From JBBQDZ01 sp038320185 (GTDB lineage Bacteria; Actinomycetota; Thermoleophilia; Gaiellales; Gaiellaceae): a DNA stretch of 5,855 nucleotides. The notes under the pieces were generated by a model. That model worked only from the letters and a program-made list of their open reading frames with translations. It was not told the DNA's origin and did not search any database. Shown here in pieces: positions 1-5,318 of the stretch (position 1 is its first letter; every line of letters starts with the position of its first letter). The DNA is taken from the NCBI GenBank assembly GCA_038320185.1, contig JBBQDZ010000154.1, positions 1 through 5,855 on the forward strand, given 5' to 3'. The position numbers and the translations under genes were made by a program.

Positions 1-174
1 TTATGGGCTGAGACAGAGCCATGAGCCGCCGCAACCGAAGCGCCGGCTACGGGCTCGCAAACGCCGATTGAGGGCCAGGCCGTCGGGGACCCGGCGAAGC
101 CGGGCGACAATGCGCCTCCTGAGGCTTCTTTCGAACCCTCCGGTGCGCCTTCAGACCCTGCTGGATGCGGCCGA
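1..174. other. Left-edge non-coding or unresolved stretch
   Basis: I find no gene here that I can support. Downstream of the transporter gene on the minus strand lies a GC-rich hairpin (stems 90-95 and 99-104, three-base loop) with no T-run, which might end that transcript. An AGGAGG lies on the minus strand at 120-115, four bases before a TTG at 110-108. That TTG opens a reading frame running off the window edge, but its translation resembles no permease or other family I know, although a transporter gene would be a natural neighbour. Plus-strand frame 1 reads as a Pro/Ala/Glu-rich chain but has an in-frame TGA at 22-24 and no start codon. Confidence 0.3.
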
Positions 175-1194
175 CTAGTGCACCCAGAGCTGGTCGAACA
201 GCATTCCGAGGCCGTTGGGGCTGTACTCGTAGTTGCCGACCCGCCCCGAGAGCACGTCGACCGTCTTCGGGTTGATGAGCGGCACCCATGGCGCCTGGTC
301 GACGGTCTGCCTGTCGACGCGCTCCCACAGCCCACGGGCGGCGTCGGGGTTCGTGGCCTGCGCGGCCAGGGCCGTTTCGATCTGCCGGTCGATGCGCGGG
401 TCGCAGAACTCCGCATCGTTCAGGTTCTGCCGGCTATTGGGTACGAACGACGCGCAGCTGAAGATGGCGTTGAAGAAGCCGGAAGCGGCGGGGTAATCGG
501 AGATCCATTCAAACATCCCGATCTGCGCCCTGGAGCGCGAGTCGCCGACGGCGTTGAAGTACGGGTCGCCGAGGGTCTTGATCGACACGCGATAGCCCAA
601 CGAATGGAGCAGCTCGACTGCGTACGGGCCGAAACTACCGAGATCGGCCCATGACCAGAAGGTGACCTTCATCCCGCGCGTCCCGGAGCGGGCTACGAGA
701 GCGCGGGCTTTGGCGAGATTCGCGCTCGTCCCGTACGGGCAGTAGGGCCGGTAGCCGGGGAAGTGCGGGGGCAGGACCTGGCAGGTCGCTTGAGCGACGT
801 TGGTCCCGCCGGCGACCTGGACTGCCGCTGCGCGGTCCGCTGCGTAGTTCATGGCCATGCGAACACCGAGGCGGTCGAAGGGCGCGAGGCGCGTGTTGAG
901 GAAGAGAGCGATCGTTGTCGGCTGCGGGTTCGAGTGCACCTGGCTTGCGTGGCGGAGCTCGAGGGAGTCCAGTAGCCGTGCGGACGGTGGGTTCTCCGAC
1001 TGGGACGTGCTGAAGGCGTCAGCCTTGCCGCGGATCACGTCGTTCACTGCGGTGTCCGGCGTACCACCGATCTCGAAGACGATCTCATCCGGATAGCCGT
1101 CCGGCTGCGCCGCCTTCGACCATTCGTGGAAGTAAGGGTTGCGCACGAGCCTGATGGTGTGGTTGGGCCGGTAGCTCGCAATCATGTACGGGCC
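175..1194 (-). CDS. ABC-transporter substrate-binding protein, family 5 (C-terminal fragment)
   Basis: This is the C-terminal 339 residues of an extracytoplasmic solute-binding protein of the SBP_bac_5 (oligopeptide/dipeptide/nickel) family, which captures a ligand outside the membrane and delivers it to an ABC permease. Counting from the Gly codon at 1194, typical signals are GPYMI at 1-5, IRLVRNPYF at 14-22, LFLNTRLAPFD at 97-107 followed by VRMAMNYAADR at 111-121, and a C-terminus ending DQLWVH before TAG (177-175). Four cysteines (138, 152, 247, 264) could form disulfides in an exported protein. Intact members are usually 500-600 residues with a lipoprotein signal, so about the first 40% is missing. 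The frame stays open to a GTG at 1254, but those last codons are the antisense of the integrase and are rich in Ala, Arg and Ser, so that start is spurious. The C-terminal style (VPLINPKTVD, then VGNYEYSP) recalls long Thermoleophilia proteins in which this domain follows a regulatory domain; I infer this from memory. The ligand is unknown and no permease gene is visible. Without its N-terminus the fragment is unlikely to function. Confidence 0.85.
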   Translation of the reverse strand, partial: GPYMIASYRPNHTIRLVRNPYFHEWSKAAQPDGYPDEIVFEIGGTPDTAVNDVIRGKADAFSTSQSENPPSARLLDSLELRHASQVHSNPQPTTIALFLNTRLAPFDRLGVRMAMNYAADRAAAVQVAGGTNVAQATCQVLPPHFPGYRPYCPYGTSANLAKARALVARSGTRGMKVTFWSWADLGSFGPYAVELLHSLGYRVSIKTLGDPYFNAVGDSRSRAQIGMFEWISDYPAASGFFNAIFSCASFVPNSRQNLNDAEFCDPRIDRQIETALAAQATNPDAARGLWERVDRQTVDQAPWVPLINPKTVDVLSGRVGNYEYSPNGLGMLFDQLWVH

Positions 1195-1203
1195 CCACGA
1201 TCG
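1195..1203. other. Head-to-head junction of two truncated genes
   Basis: Transporter homology on the minus strand stops at about 1194 and integrase homology on the plus strand starts at about 1200. Only a few bases lie between, so each gene is cut internally at the same place. The join lies in or next to GGGCCC (1190-1195) and CGATCG (1198-1203, containing GATC). No transposon end, target duplication or long inverted repeat is visible around it. It may be a real deletion or inversion inside a decaying integrated element, or a chimeric assembly or ligation join. Confidence 0.7.
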
Positions 1204-1616
1204 AACTCGGCCCGCAGACGCGCGAGCTGCTCGCCGCGCACTGGCAACGCTCACCGTTCCAGGGGGACGACGAGCTCGTCTTCGCCCACTCGGCGAAAGG
1301 GACGCCGCTCGACCCCTCCAAGCTGTCGAAGAGCTACATGCGGCCGGCCCTGAAGAAGGCCGGAATCGTGAAGCCGTTCCGCCCCTGGCATGACCTGCGG
1401 CACACCGCGCTCACCCACGAGGCCGCTGCAGGCAACCCCCACGCCTACGTGCAGCTCAAGGCCGGGCACTCACAGGGGTCGATCACCGACCGCTACATCC
1501 ACGCCGCACAGGTGCTCTTCCCCGGCGCCGCGGCGCGGGCGGAGGAGCGGATGTTCGGCGCTCGCGAAGAGACGTCCGAGGAGCCTTCGGAGACTGAAGG
1601 GGTAGAAACGGGGTAG
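1200..1616 (+). CDS. Site-specific tyrosine recombinase / phage-type integrase (C-terminal fragment)
   Basis: This is the C-terminal part of the catalytic domain of a tyrosine recombinase, the enzyme that cuts and rejoins DNA at attachment sites through a 3'-phosphotyrosine link. Readable integrase sequence begins with IELGPQTRELL at 1200 and continues to TAG at 1614-1616. Three conserved box II parts are present: HDLRH (His codon at 1389, the HxxR motif), AGHSQ (His codon at 1467) and RYIH, whose Tyr codon at 1494 is the nucleophile nine residues after that His. Box I with the first catalytic Arg, and the N-terminal DNA-binding domain, are absent. Full-length relatives have roughly 350-400 residues, so 139 codons cannot be active alone. 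An ATG at 1338 exists, but it lies inside the conserved domain and is not a true start. The final residues are acidic (TSEEPSETEG) and end in a tandem 11-bp repeat. The gene points toward a tRNA-Asn gene 63 bp away, the classic position of an integrase beside its attachment site. It most resembles integrases of actinobacterial prophages or integrative elements. Confidence 0.85.
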   Translation: MELGPQTRELLAAHWQRSPFQGDDELVFAHSAKGTPLDPSKLSKSYMRPALKKAGIVKPFRPWHDLRHTALTHEAAAGNPHAYVQLKAGHSQGSITDRYIHAAQVLFPGAAARAEERMFGAREETSEEPSETEGVETG

Positions 1617-1620
1617 AAAC
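1599..1620. repeat. Tandem 11-bp direct repeat, two perfect copies
   Basis: GGGGTAGAAAC occurs at 1599-1609 and again at 1610-1620 with no spacer. The integrase stop codon (TAG, 1614-1616) lies in the second copy. Because 11 is not a multiple of three, the copies are read in different frames. With a single copy the frame would run on toward the terminator, so the duplication may have set the present C-terminus. Short direct repeats beside an attachment site are also the form taken by arm-type integrase binding sites. That role is an inference. Confidence 0.75.
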
Positions 1621-1649
1621 CCGCCCGCTGAGCCCGCACACTGAAACAC

Positions 1650-1675
1650 AAAAGCCCCGTGTCTGCGGGGCTTTT
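1650..1675. terminator. Bidirectional intrinsic terminator between integrase and tRNA-Asn
   Basis: A perfect 10-bp stem, AAAAGCCCCG at 1650-1659 and CGGGGCTTTT at 1666-1675, encloses a six-base loop (1660-1665). The A-run and T-run make it work as a GC stem plus U-tract on either strand. On the minus strand it lies four bases past the tRNA-Asn 3' end and would end the tRNA transcript. On the plus strand it would end the integrase message 33 bp after its stop. Confidence 0.85.
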
Positions 1676-1679
1676 CTTA

Positions 1680-1752
1680 CTCCCCGGGTTGGACTCGAAC
1701 CAACAACCCTCCGGTTAACAGCCGGATGCTCTGCCAATTGAGCTACCGGGGA
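1680..1752 (-). tRNA. tRNA-Asn (anticodon GTT)
   Basis: Read on the minus strand, a 73-base cloverleaf folds with no mismatch that I can see. The acceptor stem pairs TCCCCGG with CCGGGGA. The D-arm is GCTC/GAGC. The anticodon stem TCCGG/CCGGA holds the loop CTGTTAA with anticodon GTT, which reads asparagine AAC/AAU. The variable loop has five bases, and the T-arm GTTGG/CCAAC holds loop TTCGAGT. The discriminator base is G at 1680 and no CCA is encoded, so the 3' CCA must be added afterwards. The gene lies 43 bp after the dnaG stop on the same strand and has its own likely -10 box. Its 3' end faces the integrase fragment, making it the probable attachment target. Confidence 0.97.
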
Positions 1753-1772
1753 ACGGCGCTCGGCCGGCGGCC

Positions 1773-1778
1773 ATTGTA
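1773..1778 (-). promoter_or_regulatory. Candidate -10 box of tRNA-Asn promoter
   Basis: The minus strand reads TACAAT at 1778-1773, one base from the TATAAT consensus and conspicuous in this GC-rich DNA. It is 20 bases before the tRNA 5' end (1752), so transcription would begin with a leader of roughly a dozen bases. No good TTGACA-like -35 box is present; the expected place overlaps the dnaG stop codon at 1798-1796. The tRNA can therefore probably be transcribed independently of dnaG. Confidence 0.6.
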
Positions 1779-1795
1779 GCCGCGGCTTCGCCGCC

Positions 1796-3439
1796 TCAGA
1801 TGTGCCCGGCGGCGGCTTCTCGGATCTTCTGGAGCGCCGCCTGGAGCTCCGGAACGCGCTCCAGGGGAGCGAGCTTCAGCGCCCGGTGGAGGCCGCGCTC
1901 GCGGAGCTTCAGCAGGAGCTCCTTCGCGGTCGGGACGTCGATCGCCTCGGCGTCGGCGCGCGCGTCGAGCTCGGCCAGGAAGGGGACGAGCTCCTCTCCC
2001 GGTTCGCCGCCCCCGACGAGGTGGGCGCGCAGACGGCGGTGGAGGGCGTCGTCCAGATGGTCGGGCGAGAGCTCCGCGAGCGCGGGTACGAGCTCCGGGT
2101 GCCGAACACAGCCGGCGAGGACGTTCCGCTCGAGTCGGTCTCCCGTGTCGACCACGCTCGTCGATACGCGCGCCGCCGCCGCGGCGCGACGAGGGGCGAG
2201 GCCCGACTGGAGCTCCCGCGGGAGCTCCAATCGGTCGGCCACGAGGCGCAGCGCGTCCTGCCGCTCGGTCGAGTCCTCGAAGCGCTCGAGCACCTCCCGT
2301 ACCCGCACGAAGCCCTCCTGCCGGTCGGCTGCGCGCTCGATCTCGAGCCGGACGCGATGGACGAGGTAGCTCTCGGAGCGGCCGAGGAGCGGCTCGAACT
2401 CCTCCGCGAGATCGGCAGGATCGCGACCGGCCGGAAGTGGCACGATCCGCACGTCGAGGCCCTGCAGCAGCGCCAGCTCCATTCCGCGGAGCGTCGCGGT
2501 CTCTCCCGCGCCGTCACCGTCGAACGCGAGATAGAGCCGGCGCGTGAGCCGTGACAGGTCCTTCAGCTGGCGCTCCGTAAGGGCCGTCCCCATCGAGGCG
2601 ACGACCGGCTCCAAGCCGGCCTGCGAGAGGGCAAGGACATCGGTGTTGCCCTCGACGACGACGGCGCGGTCCTGCTTCGCGATCGCCGTCTTCGCGCGGT
2701 CGAGCCCGTAGAGCAGGTCGCCCTTTCGGAAGAGCTCGCTCTCGGGCGAGTTCACGTACTTCGCGCGCAGTGGATCGCTCTCGCGTAGGCGCCGCGCCTG
2801 AAAGCCCACCACCCTCCCGTCCCGGCGCGCGAGTGGGAAGACGAGCCGATCGGCGAAGTAGTCGCTGCCGCGCCGGCCGACGAGACCCGCAGCAGCCAGC
2901 TCCTCGCGCGAGAAACCCTTCTCGAGCGCCTTGCGCGTGAGCGTGGAGCCGCCCGCGGCGAAGCCGAGGCGATAGGCGCGAGAGACCTCCTCACGGAGAC
3001 CACGCTGCGAGAGATGGTCGCGGGCGCCTCCGGCGCTCGGGGAATCCCAGAGGTGACGCTCGTAGAACGATGTCGCCTGCTCGAGCAGCGAGAGCAGCCT
3101 GTCGCGGCGACGTCGACCCTCCTCCTGACGCGGCGAGCCCTCCTCGTACTCGAGCTTCACATTGCACCGATCAGCAAGCCATTCGATCGCGCCCGTGAAG
3201 TCCAGCTGCTCGGTCTCGCGGACAAACGAGATCAGGTCGCCACCCTTCTGGCAGCCGAAGCAGTAGTAGAGCTTGTCCTGTGCGTTGACGGAGAAGCTCG
3301 GCGTCCGCTCCTCGTGGAACGGGCAACGACCCTGATAGCGGGCGCCCTGCTTCCGAAGAGGCGTCCGCAGCTGGACGATCGAGACTATGTCCGCCGCCGC
3401 CTTGACCTCCTCAACCGAGGCGTCCTTGATCCTCGCCAT
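1796..3439 (-). CDS. dnaG: DNA primase DnaG
   Basis: DnaG makes the short RNA primers that start Okazaki fragments and the leading strand, working with the replicative helicase at the fork. The 547-residue product shows the family's domain order. A CHC2 zinc finger has Cys39, His42, Cys60 and Cys63 (CPFH and CFGC). The RNA-polymerase core carries KYVNSPESELFRKG at 227-240 and LYGL at 243-246. The TOPRIM metal site has Glu263 in VEGNTDV and Asp307/Asp309 in DGDGAG. A divergent helicase-binding C-terminal region follows an Ala-rich linker near 418-424. Length is a little below E. coli DnaG (581). The start ATG (3439-3437) has a good GGAGAG ribosome site six bases upstream, inside the end of dgt. 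ATG and the dgt TAA share one base (TAATG), so translation is probably coupled. VEGNTDV differs from the usual VEGYxDV but keeps the catalytic Glu and Asp. The gene looks intact and housekeeping. Confidence 0.98.
   Translation of the reverse strand: MARIKDASVEEVKAAADIVSIVQLRTPLRKQGARYQGRCPFHEERTPSFSVNAQDKLYYCFGCQKGGDLISFVRETEQLDFTGAIEWLADRCNVKLEYEEGSPRQEEGRRRRDRLLSLLEQATSFYERHLWDSPSAGGARDHLSQRGLREEVSRAYRLGFAAGGSTLTRKALEKGFSREELAAAGLVGRRGSDYFADRLVFPLARRDGRVVGFQARRLRESDPLRAKYVNSPESELFRKGDLLYGLDRAKTAIAKQDRAVVVEGNTDVLALSQAGLEPVVASMGTALTERQLKDLSRLTRRLYLAFDGDGAGETATLRGMELALLQGLDVRIVPLPAGRDPADLAEEFEPLLGRSESYLVHRVRLEIERAADRQEGFVRVREVLERFEDSTERQDALRLVADRLELPRELQSGLAPRRAAAAARVSTSVVDTGDRLERNVLAGCVRHPELVPALAELSPDHLDDALHRRLRAHLVGGGEPGEELVPFLAELDARADAEAIDVPTAKELLLKLRERGLHRALKLAPLERVPELQAALQKIREAAAGHI
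2208..2229. repeat. 22-bp perfect palindrome inside dnaG
   Basis: Each half is TGGAGCTCCCG or its complement, giving perfect dyad symmetry with no spacer, centred between 2218 and 2219. It lies over DnaG codons of about 404-411 (LELPREL), where the repeated Glu-Leu codons GAG CTC favour self-complementarity. A second GC-only hairpin (stems 2169-2176 and 2181-2188) covers the Ala-run codons just downstream in the mRNA. Both sit in the linker before the helicase-binding region. No function is evident, and codon bias alone could explain them. Confidence 0.5.
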
Positions 3440-4392
3440 TAGAGGCTCTCCGCGTAGGTGAGTGCGAACCGATCGGTCATGCCGGAGACGAAGGCGATGA
3501 TCTCGTCGGCGTCGCTCCCCCGGGCCACGAGGTGCTCAACGATTGCACGCACAGTAGTCCGCGCGCGCTCGTGCTCGGCGAGAACGTGCTCGCCCAGGTA
3601 GACGCGCTCGAACATGAACGACCGGAGCGAGAGCATCGCCTCGCCGACCGCGAGGGACTGGGCCACGTCTCCCGACCGCTCGGAGGTCTCGACGAGATCG
3701 TGGACGAGCGAGTCGATGCGCGCCGAGCCGCGGCCGCCGAGCAGCTCGATCTCCTCGCGCGGCAGATCGGCCTCCTCGAGAATCCCGTAGCGGACGGCAT
3801 CGTCGATGTCGTGGTTGATATAGGCGACTCGATCGACGACACGGACGATCTTCGCCTCGTGAGTCTGGGGCTCGCGCTCGCCCGTGTGCGTCAGGATGCC
3901 GTCGCGCACCTCGCCGGTGAGGTTCAGCCGCTCGGCAATGGCAAGCGACTCCTCGTTGTGCCGGAAAGTACGCCCGAAGCGCACCCGCAGGGCTTCGTCG
4001 AGCGCGTCCTCGCCCGCGTGGCCGAACGGAGGATGCCCCATGTCGTGGCCGAGGCCGATCGCCTCGGTGAGATCCTCGTTCAGCCGGAGGGCCCGGGCAA
4101 CGACACGAGAGATCGCTGTCGTCTCGAGCGTGTGCGTCATCCTCGTGCGGTAGTGGTCGCCAGCCGGGTCGATGAACACCTGGGTCTTCCCCTTCAGCCG
4201 ACGGAACGGCTTCGAGTGAATGATCCGGTCCCGGTCGCGCTGGAACGGGGTTCGGAGGTCGCACTCCTCCTCGGGTCGTAGCCGCCCGCGGGTTTCGTGG
4301 GAGCGCACCGCGAGCGGTGACAGCCAGAGCTCCTCCTGGGCGCGAAGGCGCAGTTCGAAGGCGCGACCGGCGGTCCGCGTGAGCTCGGGCAT
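3439..4392 (-). CDS. dgt: Deoxyguanosinetriphosphate triphosphohydrolase-like protein (dNTPase, HD domain)
   Basis: This is a cytosolic HD-superfamily hydrolase that removes the whole triphosphate from dGTP or other dNTPs, giving a deoxynucleoside and tripolyphosphate, and so limits the dNTP pool. The 317-residue product (counted from ATG 4392) has the family blocks, numbered here from the GTG at 4395: HSKPFRRLKGKTQVF at 60-74, YRTRMTHTLE with metal ligand His88, GLGHDMGHPPFGHAGE with His117-Asp118, the HNEES block at 146-150, and VDRVAY with Asp188. These complete the H...HD...D metal set. Two starts are adjacent, GTG at 4395 and ATG at 4392. I prefer ATG because there is no ribosome site and a TACGCT -10 box lies eight bases before it, as expected for a leaderless message. 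The TAA shares a base with the dnaG ATG, so dgt and dnaG form a coupled pair known from other Actinobacteria. The exact substrate preference cannot be read from sequence. Some relatives restrict phage by depleting dNTPs, but the housekeeping context makes pool control likelier. Confidence 0.95.
   Translation of the reverse strand: MPELTRTAGRAFELRLRAQEELWLSPLAVRSHETRGRLRPEEECDLRTPFQRDRDRIIHSKPFRRLKGKTQVFIDPAGDHYRTRMTHTLETTAISRVVARALRLNEDLTEAIGLGHDMGHPPFGHAGEDALDEALRVRFGRTFRHNEESLAIAERLNLTGEVRDGILTHTGEREPQTHEAKIVRVVDRVAYINHDIDDAVRYGILEEADLPREEIELLGGRGSARIDSLVHDLVETSERSGDVAQSLAVGEAMLSLRSFMFERVYLGEHVLAEHERARTTVRAIVEHLVARGSDADEIIAFVSGMTDRFALTYAESL
3446..3451 (-). promoter_or_regulatory. Ribosome binding site of dnaG within dgt
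   Basis: The minus strand reads GGAGAG at 3451-3446, six bases before the dnaG ATG (3439-3437). It overlaps the last codons of dgt. It fixes the dnaG start and, with the TAATG overlap, supports translational coupling. It is the only convincing Shine-Dalgarno site among the gene starts in the window. Confidence 0.75.
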
Positions 4393-4400
4393 CACCTGCC

Positions 4401-4406
4401 AGCGTA
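4401..4406 (-). promoter_or_regulatory. Candidate -10 box of dgt (leaderless)
   Basis: The minus strand reads TACGCT at 4406-4401, matching the TAnnnT core of sigma-70-type promoters. Eight bases separate it from the ATG at 4392, so the start site would fall at or next to the first codon. No Shine-Dalgarno sequence lies at a workable distance. No -35 match is visible, which is common in Actinobacteria. The same hexamer precedes the short-chain dehydrogenase gene at nearly the same distance. Confidence 0.5.
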
Positions 4407-4417
4407 GACACTGTGGC

Positions 4418-4439
4418 GGCGCGCTCCGAGAAGCGCGCC
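4418..4439 (-). terminator. Candidate U-less terminator hairpin after the short-chain dehydrogenase gene
   Basis: An 8-bp perfect GC-rich stem (4418-4425 with 4432-4439) with a six-base loop lies 73 bp past the dehydrogenase stop and just before the dgt -10 box. It has no U-run, so it is at best an I-shaped terminator of the type proposed in high-GC bacteria. Its position between two co-oriented genes with separate promoters supports this role, but no other evidence does. Confidence 0.4.
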
Positions 4440-4512
4440 GGCCCGTAGCGCCTACCAGGCCGCGCTGCAGATCGCGGCGCAGCTCGTCGTCACCGGTGCC
4501 GGCAGCCGGCGC

Positions 4513-5298
4513 TCAGATGATGATCGGCACCGTCCCCCCGTCCGCGCTCCAGGCGGCGCCGGTGACGTAGCCGGCCCGGTCGGAGCAGAGAAAGACGATG
4601 ACAGCGGCGATCTCCTCCGGCTCCGCCAGGCGGCCGAGCGGGCGACCGTTCCCGACGGCCGCGAGCACCTCCTCACGGGACTTTCCGCTGCGGCGTGCCT
4701 GCTGGTCGGCGAGACCACCCTCTCCGAGCCACGCCTCGGTCGCCGTCGGCCCGGGGGCGACCGCGTTGCAGCGGATGCCGTCCTTCGCGTACACGTCGGC
4801 GACGAGGCGCGAGAGCGAGAGCACGGCCGCCTTCGTCACCGAGTAGTCGGGCATGCTCGCCGACGGGCGCTTTCCGGCGGTCGAGGAGATGTTGACGATC
4901 ACGCCGGCTCCTGCCTCCTGCATCGAGGGCAGAACTGCGCGTATCGCCCGGACGTAGCTCATCACGTTCAGCTGCCAGAGCTCCTGCCAGTCCGCGTCGA
5001 CAAGATCCTCGAAGCTCCGCTGGTAGGCGACGCCGACATTGTTCACGAGGCAATCGACGCGGCCGAGGGCGCCCATGGTCTCCGCCACGAGCGCCTTGGG
5101 ACCGCTCGCCTGCGCGAGGTCGCAGGCGACTCCGAGATCGGCCCCGGCGTCAAGGCGCGCACGCTCGACGCGCTCCGGATCGCGACCGCAGACGACCACG
5201 CTCGCTTCTTCCTCGGCCAGCAGCCGAGCCGTCGCGAGGCCAATCCCTCCGGTCGAGCCGGTGACGACGCAGACGCGATCGCGGAGGCCGAGATCCAC
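4513..5298 (-). CDS. Short-chain dehydrogenase/reductase (SDR), FabG-like
   Basis: This is a classical SDR that oxidises or reduces an alcohol/carbonyl pair with NAD(P)(H) in the cytosol. The 261 residues match the family length of about 250. A Rossmann fold opens with TGSTGGIG at 13-20. Arg39 after the second strand (VVVCGRD) favours NADP(H). Asp60, NNVG at 86-89 (variant of NNAG), Asn111, Ser139, Tyr152 and Lys156 (YSVTK) complete the catalytic set. APGP at 181-184 and a GYVTGAAWSADGG end complete the fold. The frame is open to a GTG at 5400, but the first 34 residues are Gly/Arg/Ser-rich antisense of the divergent phosphatase. Family length points to GTG 5298 (VDLGLRDRV). A TACGCT box seven bases before it suggests a leaderless message. 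Such enzymes are often annotated 3-oxoacyl-ACP reductase, but the substrate cannot be assigned: no fatty-acid or polyketide genes lie nearby. It is separated from dgt by 120 bp holding a hairpin, so it is probably its own transcription unit. Confidence 0.93.
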   Translation of the reverse strand: MDLGLRDRVCVVTGSTGGIGLATARLLAEEEASVVVCGRDPERVERARLDAGADLGVACDLAQASGPKALVAETMGALGRVDCLVNNVGVAYQRSFEDLVDADWQELWQLNVMSYVRAIRAVLPSMQEAGAGVIVNISSTAGKRPSASMPDYSVTKAAVLSLSRLVADVYAKDGIRCNAVAPGPTATEAWLGEGGLADQQARRSGKSREEVLAAVGNGRPLGRLAEPEEIAAVIVFLCSDRAGYVTGAAWSADGGTVPIII

Positions 5299-5304
5299 GG
5301 CGGA

Positions 5305-5311
5305 TAGCGTA
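5305..5311. promoter_or_regulatory. Shared divergent -10 element (SDR and histidine phosphatase)
   Basis: The seven bases TAGCGTA read TAGCGT on the plus strand (5305-5310) and TACGCT on the minus strand (5311-5306), both fitting TAnnnT. Eight bases separate the plus hexamer from GTG 5319 and seven separate the minus hexamer from GTG 5298, so both transcripts would start at or beside the first codon. The whole intergenic gap is only 20 bp. There are no -35 matches and no ribosome sites. A symmetric -10 driving divergent transcription is a recognised bacterial arrangement; its use here is inferred. Confidence 0.5.
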
Positions 5312-5318
5312 GTGCCGC

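Noticed and set aside
1..120. Possible minus-strand gene start (AGGAGG at 120-115, TTG at 110-108)
   Set aside because: The spacing is short, the start codon is weak, and the 36 visible codons resemble no known family. It cannot be supported from the window alone.
25..654. Plus-strand frame 1, open from 25 to past 600, with a Pro/Ala/Glu-rich start
   Set aside because: The early part looks like a disordered linker, but an in-frame TGA at 22-24 precedes it, there is no start codon before 178, and the rest is antisense to the transporter gene.
1195..1254. N-terminal extension of the transporter frame to GTG 1254
   Set aside because: These codons are the exact antisense of conserved integrase sequence, so the apparent start is an artefact of the junction.
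1802..2554. Long plus-strand open frame (250 codons) opposite dnaG
   Set aside because: It is an antisense shadow of high-GC codon bias. The minus strand carries a full DnaG with all motifs, and the plus-strand translation has no recognisable domain.
3532..4281. Plus-strand open frame (249 codons) opposite dgt
   Set aside because: It is antisense to a complete HD-domain gene and its composition is typical of a shadow frame. No start signal or family resemblance was seen.
4440..4512. Plus-strand stretch reading AYQAALQIAAQLVVTGAG
   Set aside because: It looks protein-like but has no start codon or ribosome site, and it runs on as antisense of the SDR. I treat it as spacer between the SDR and dgt.
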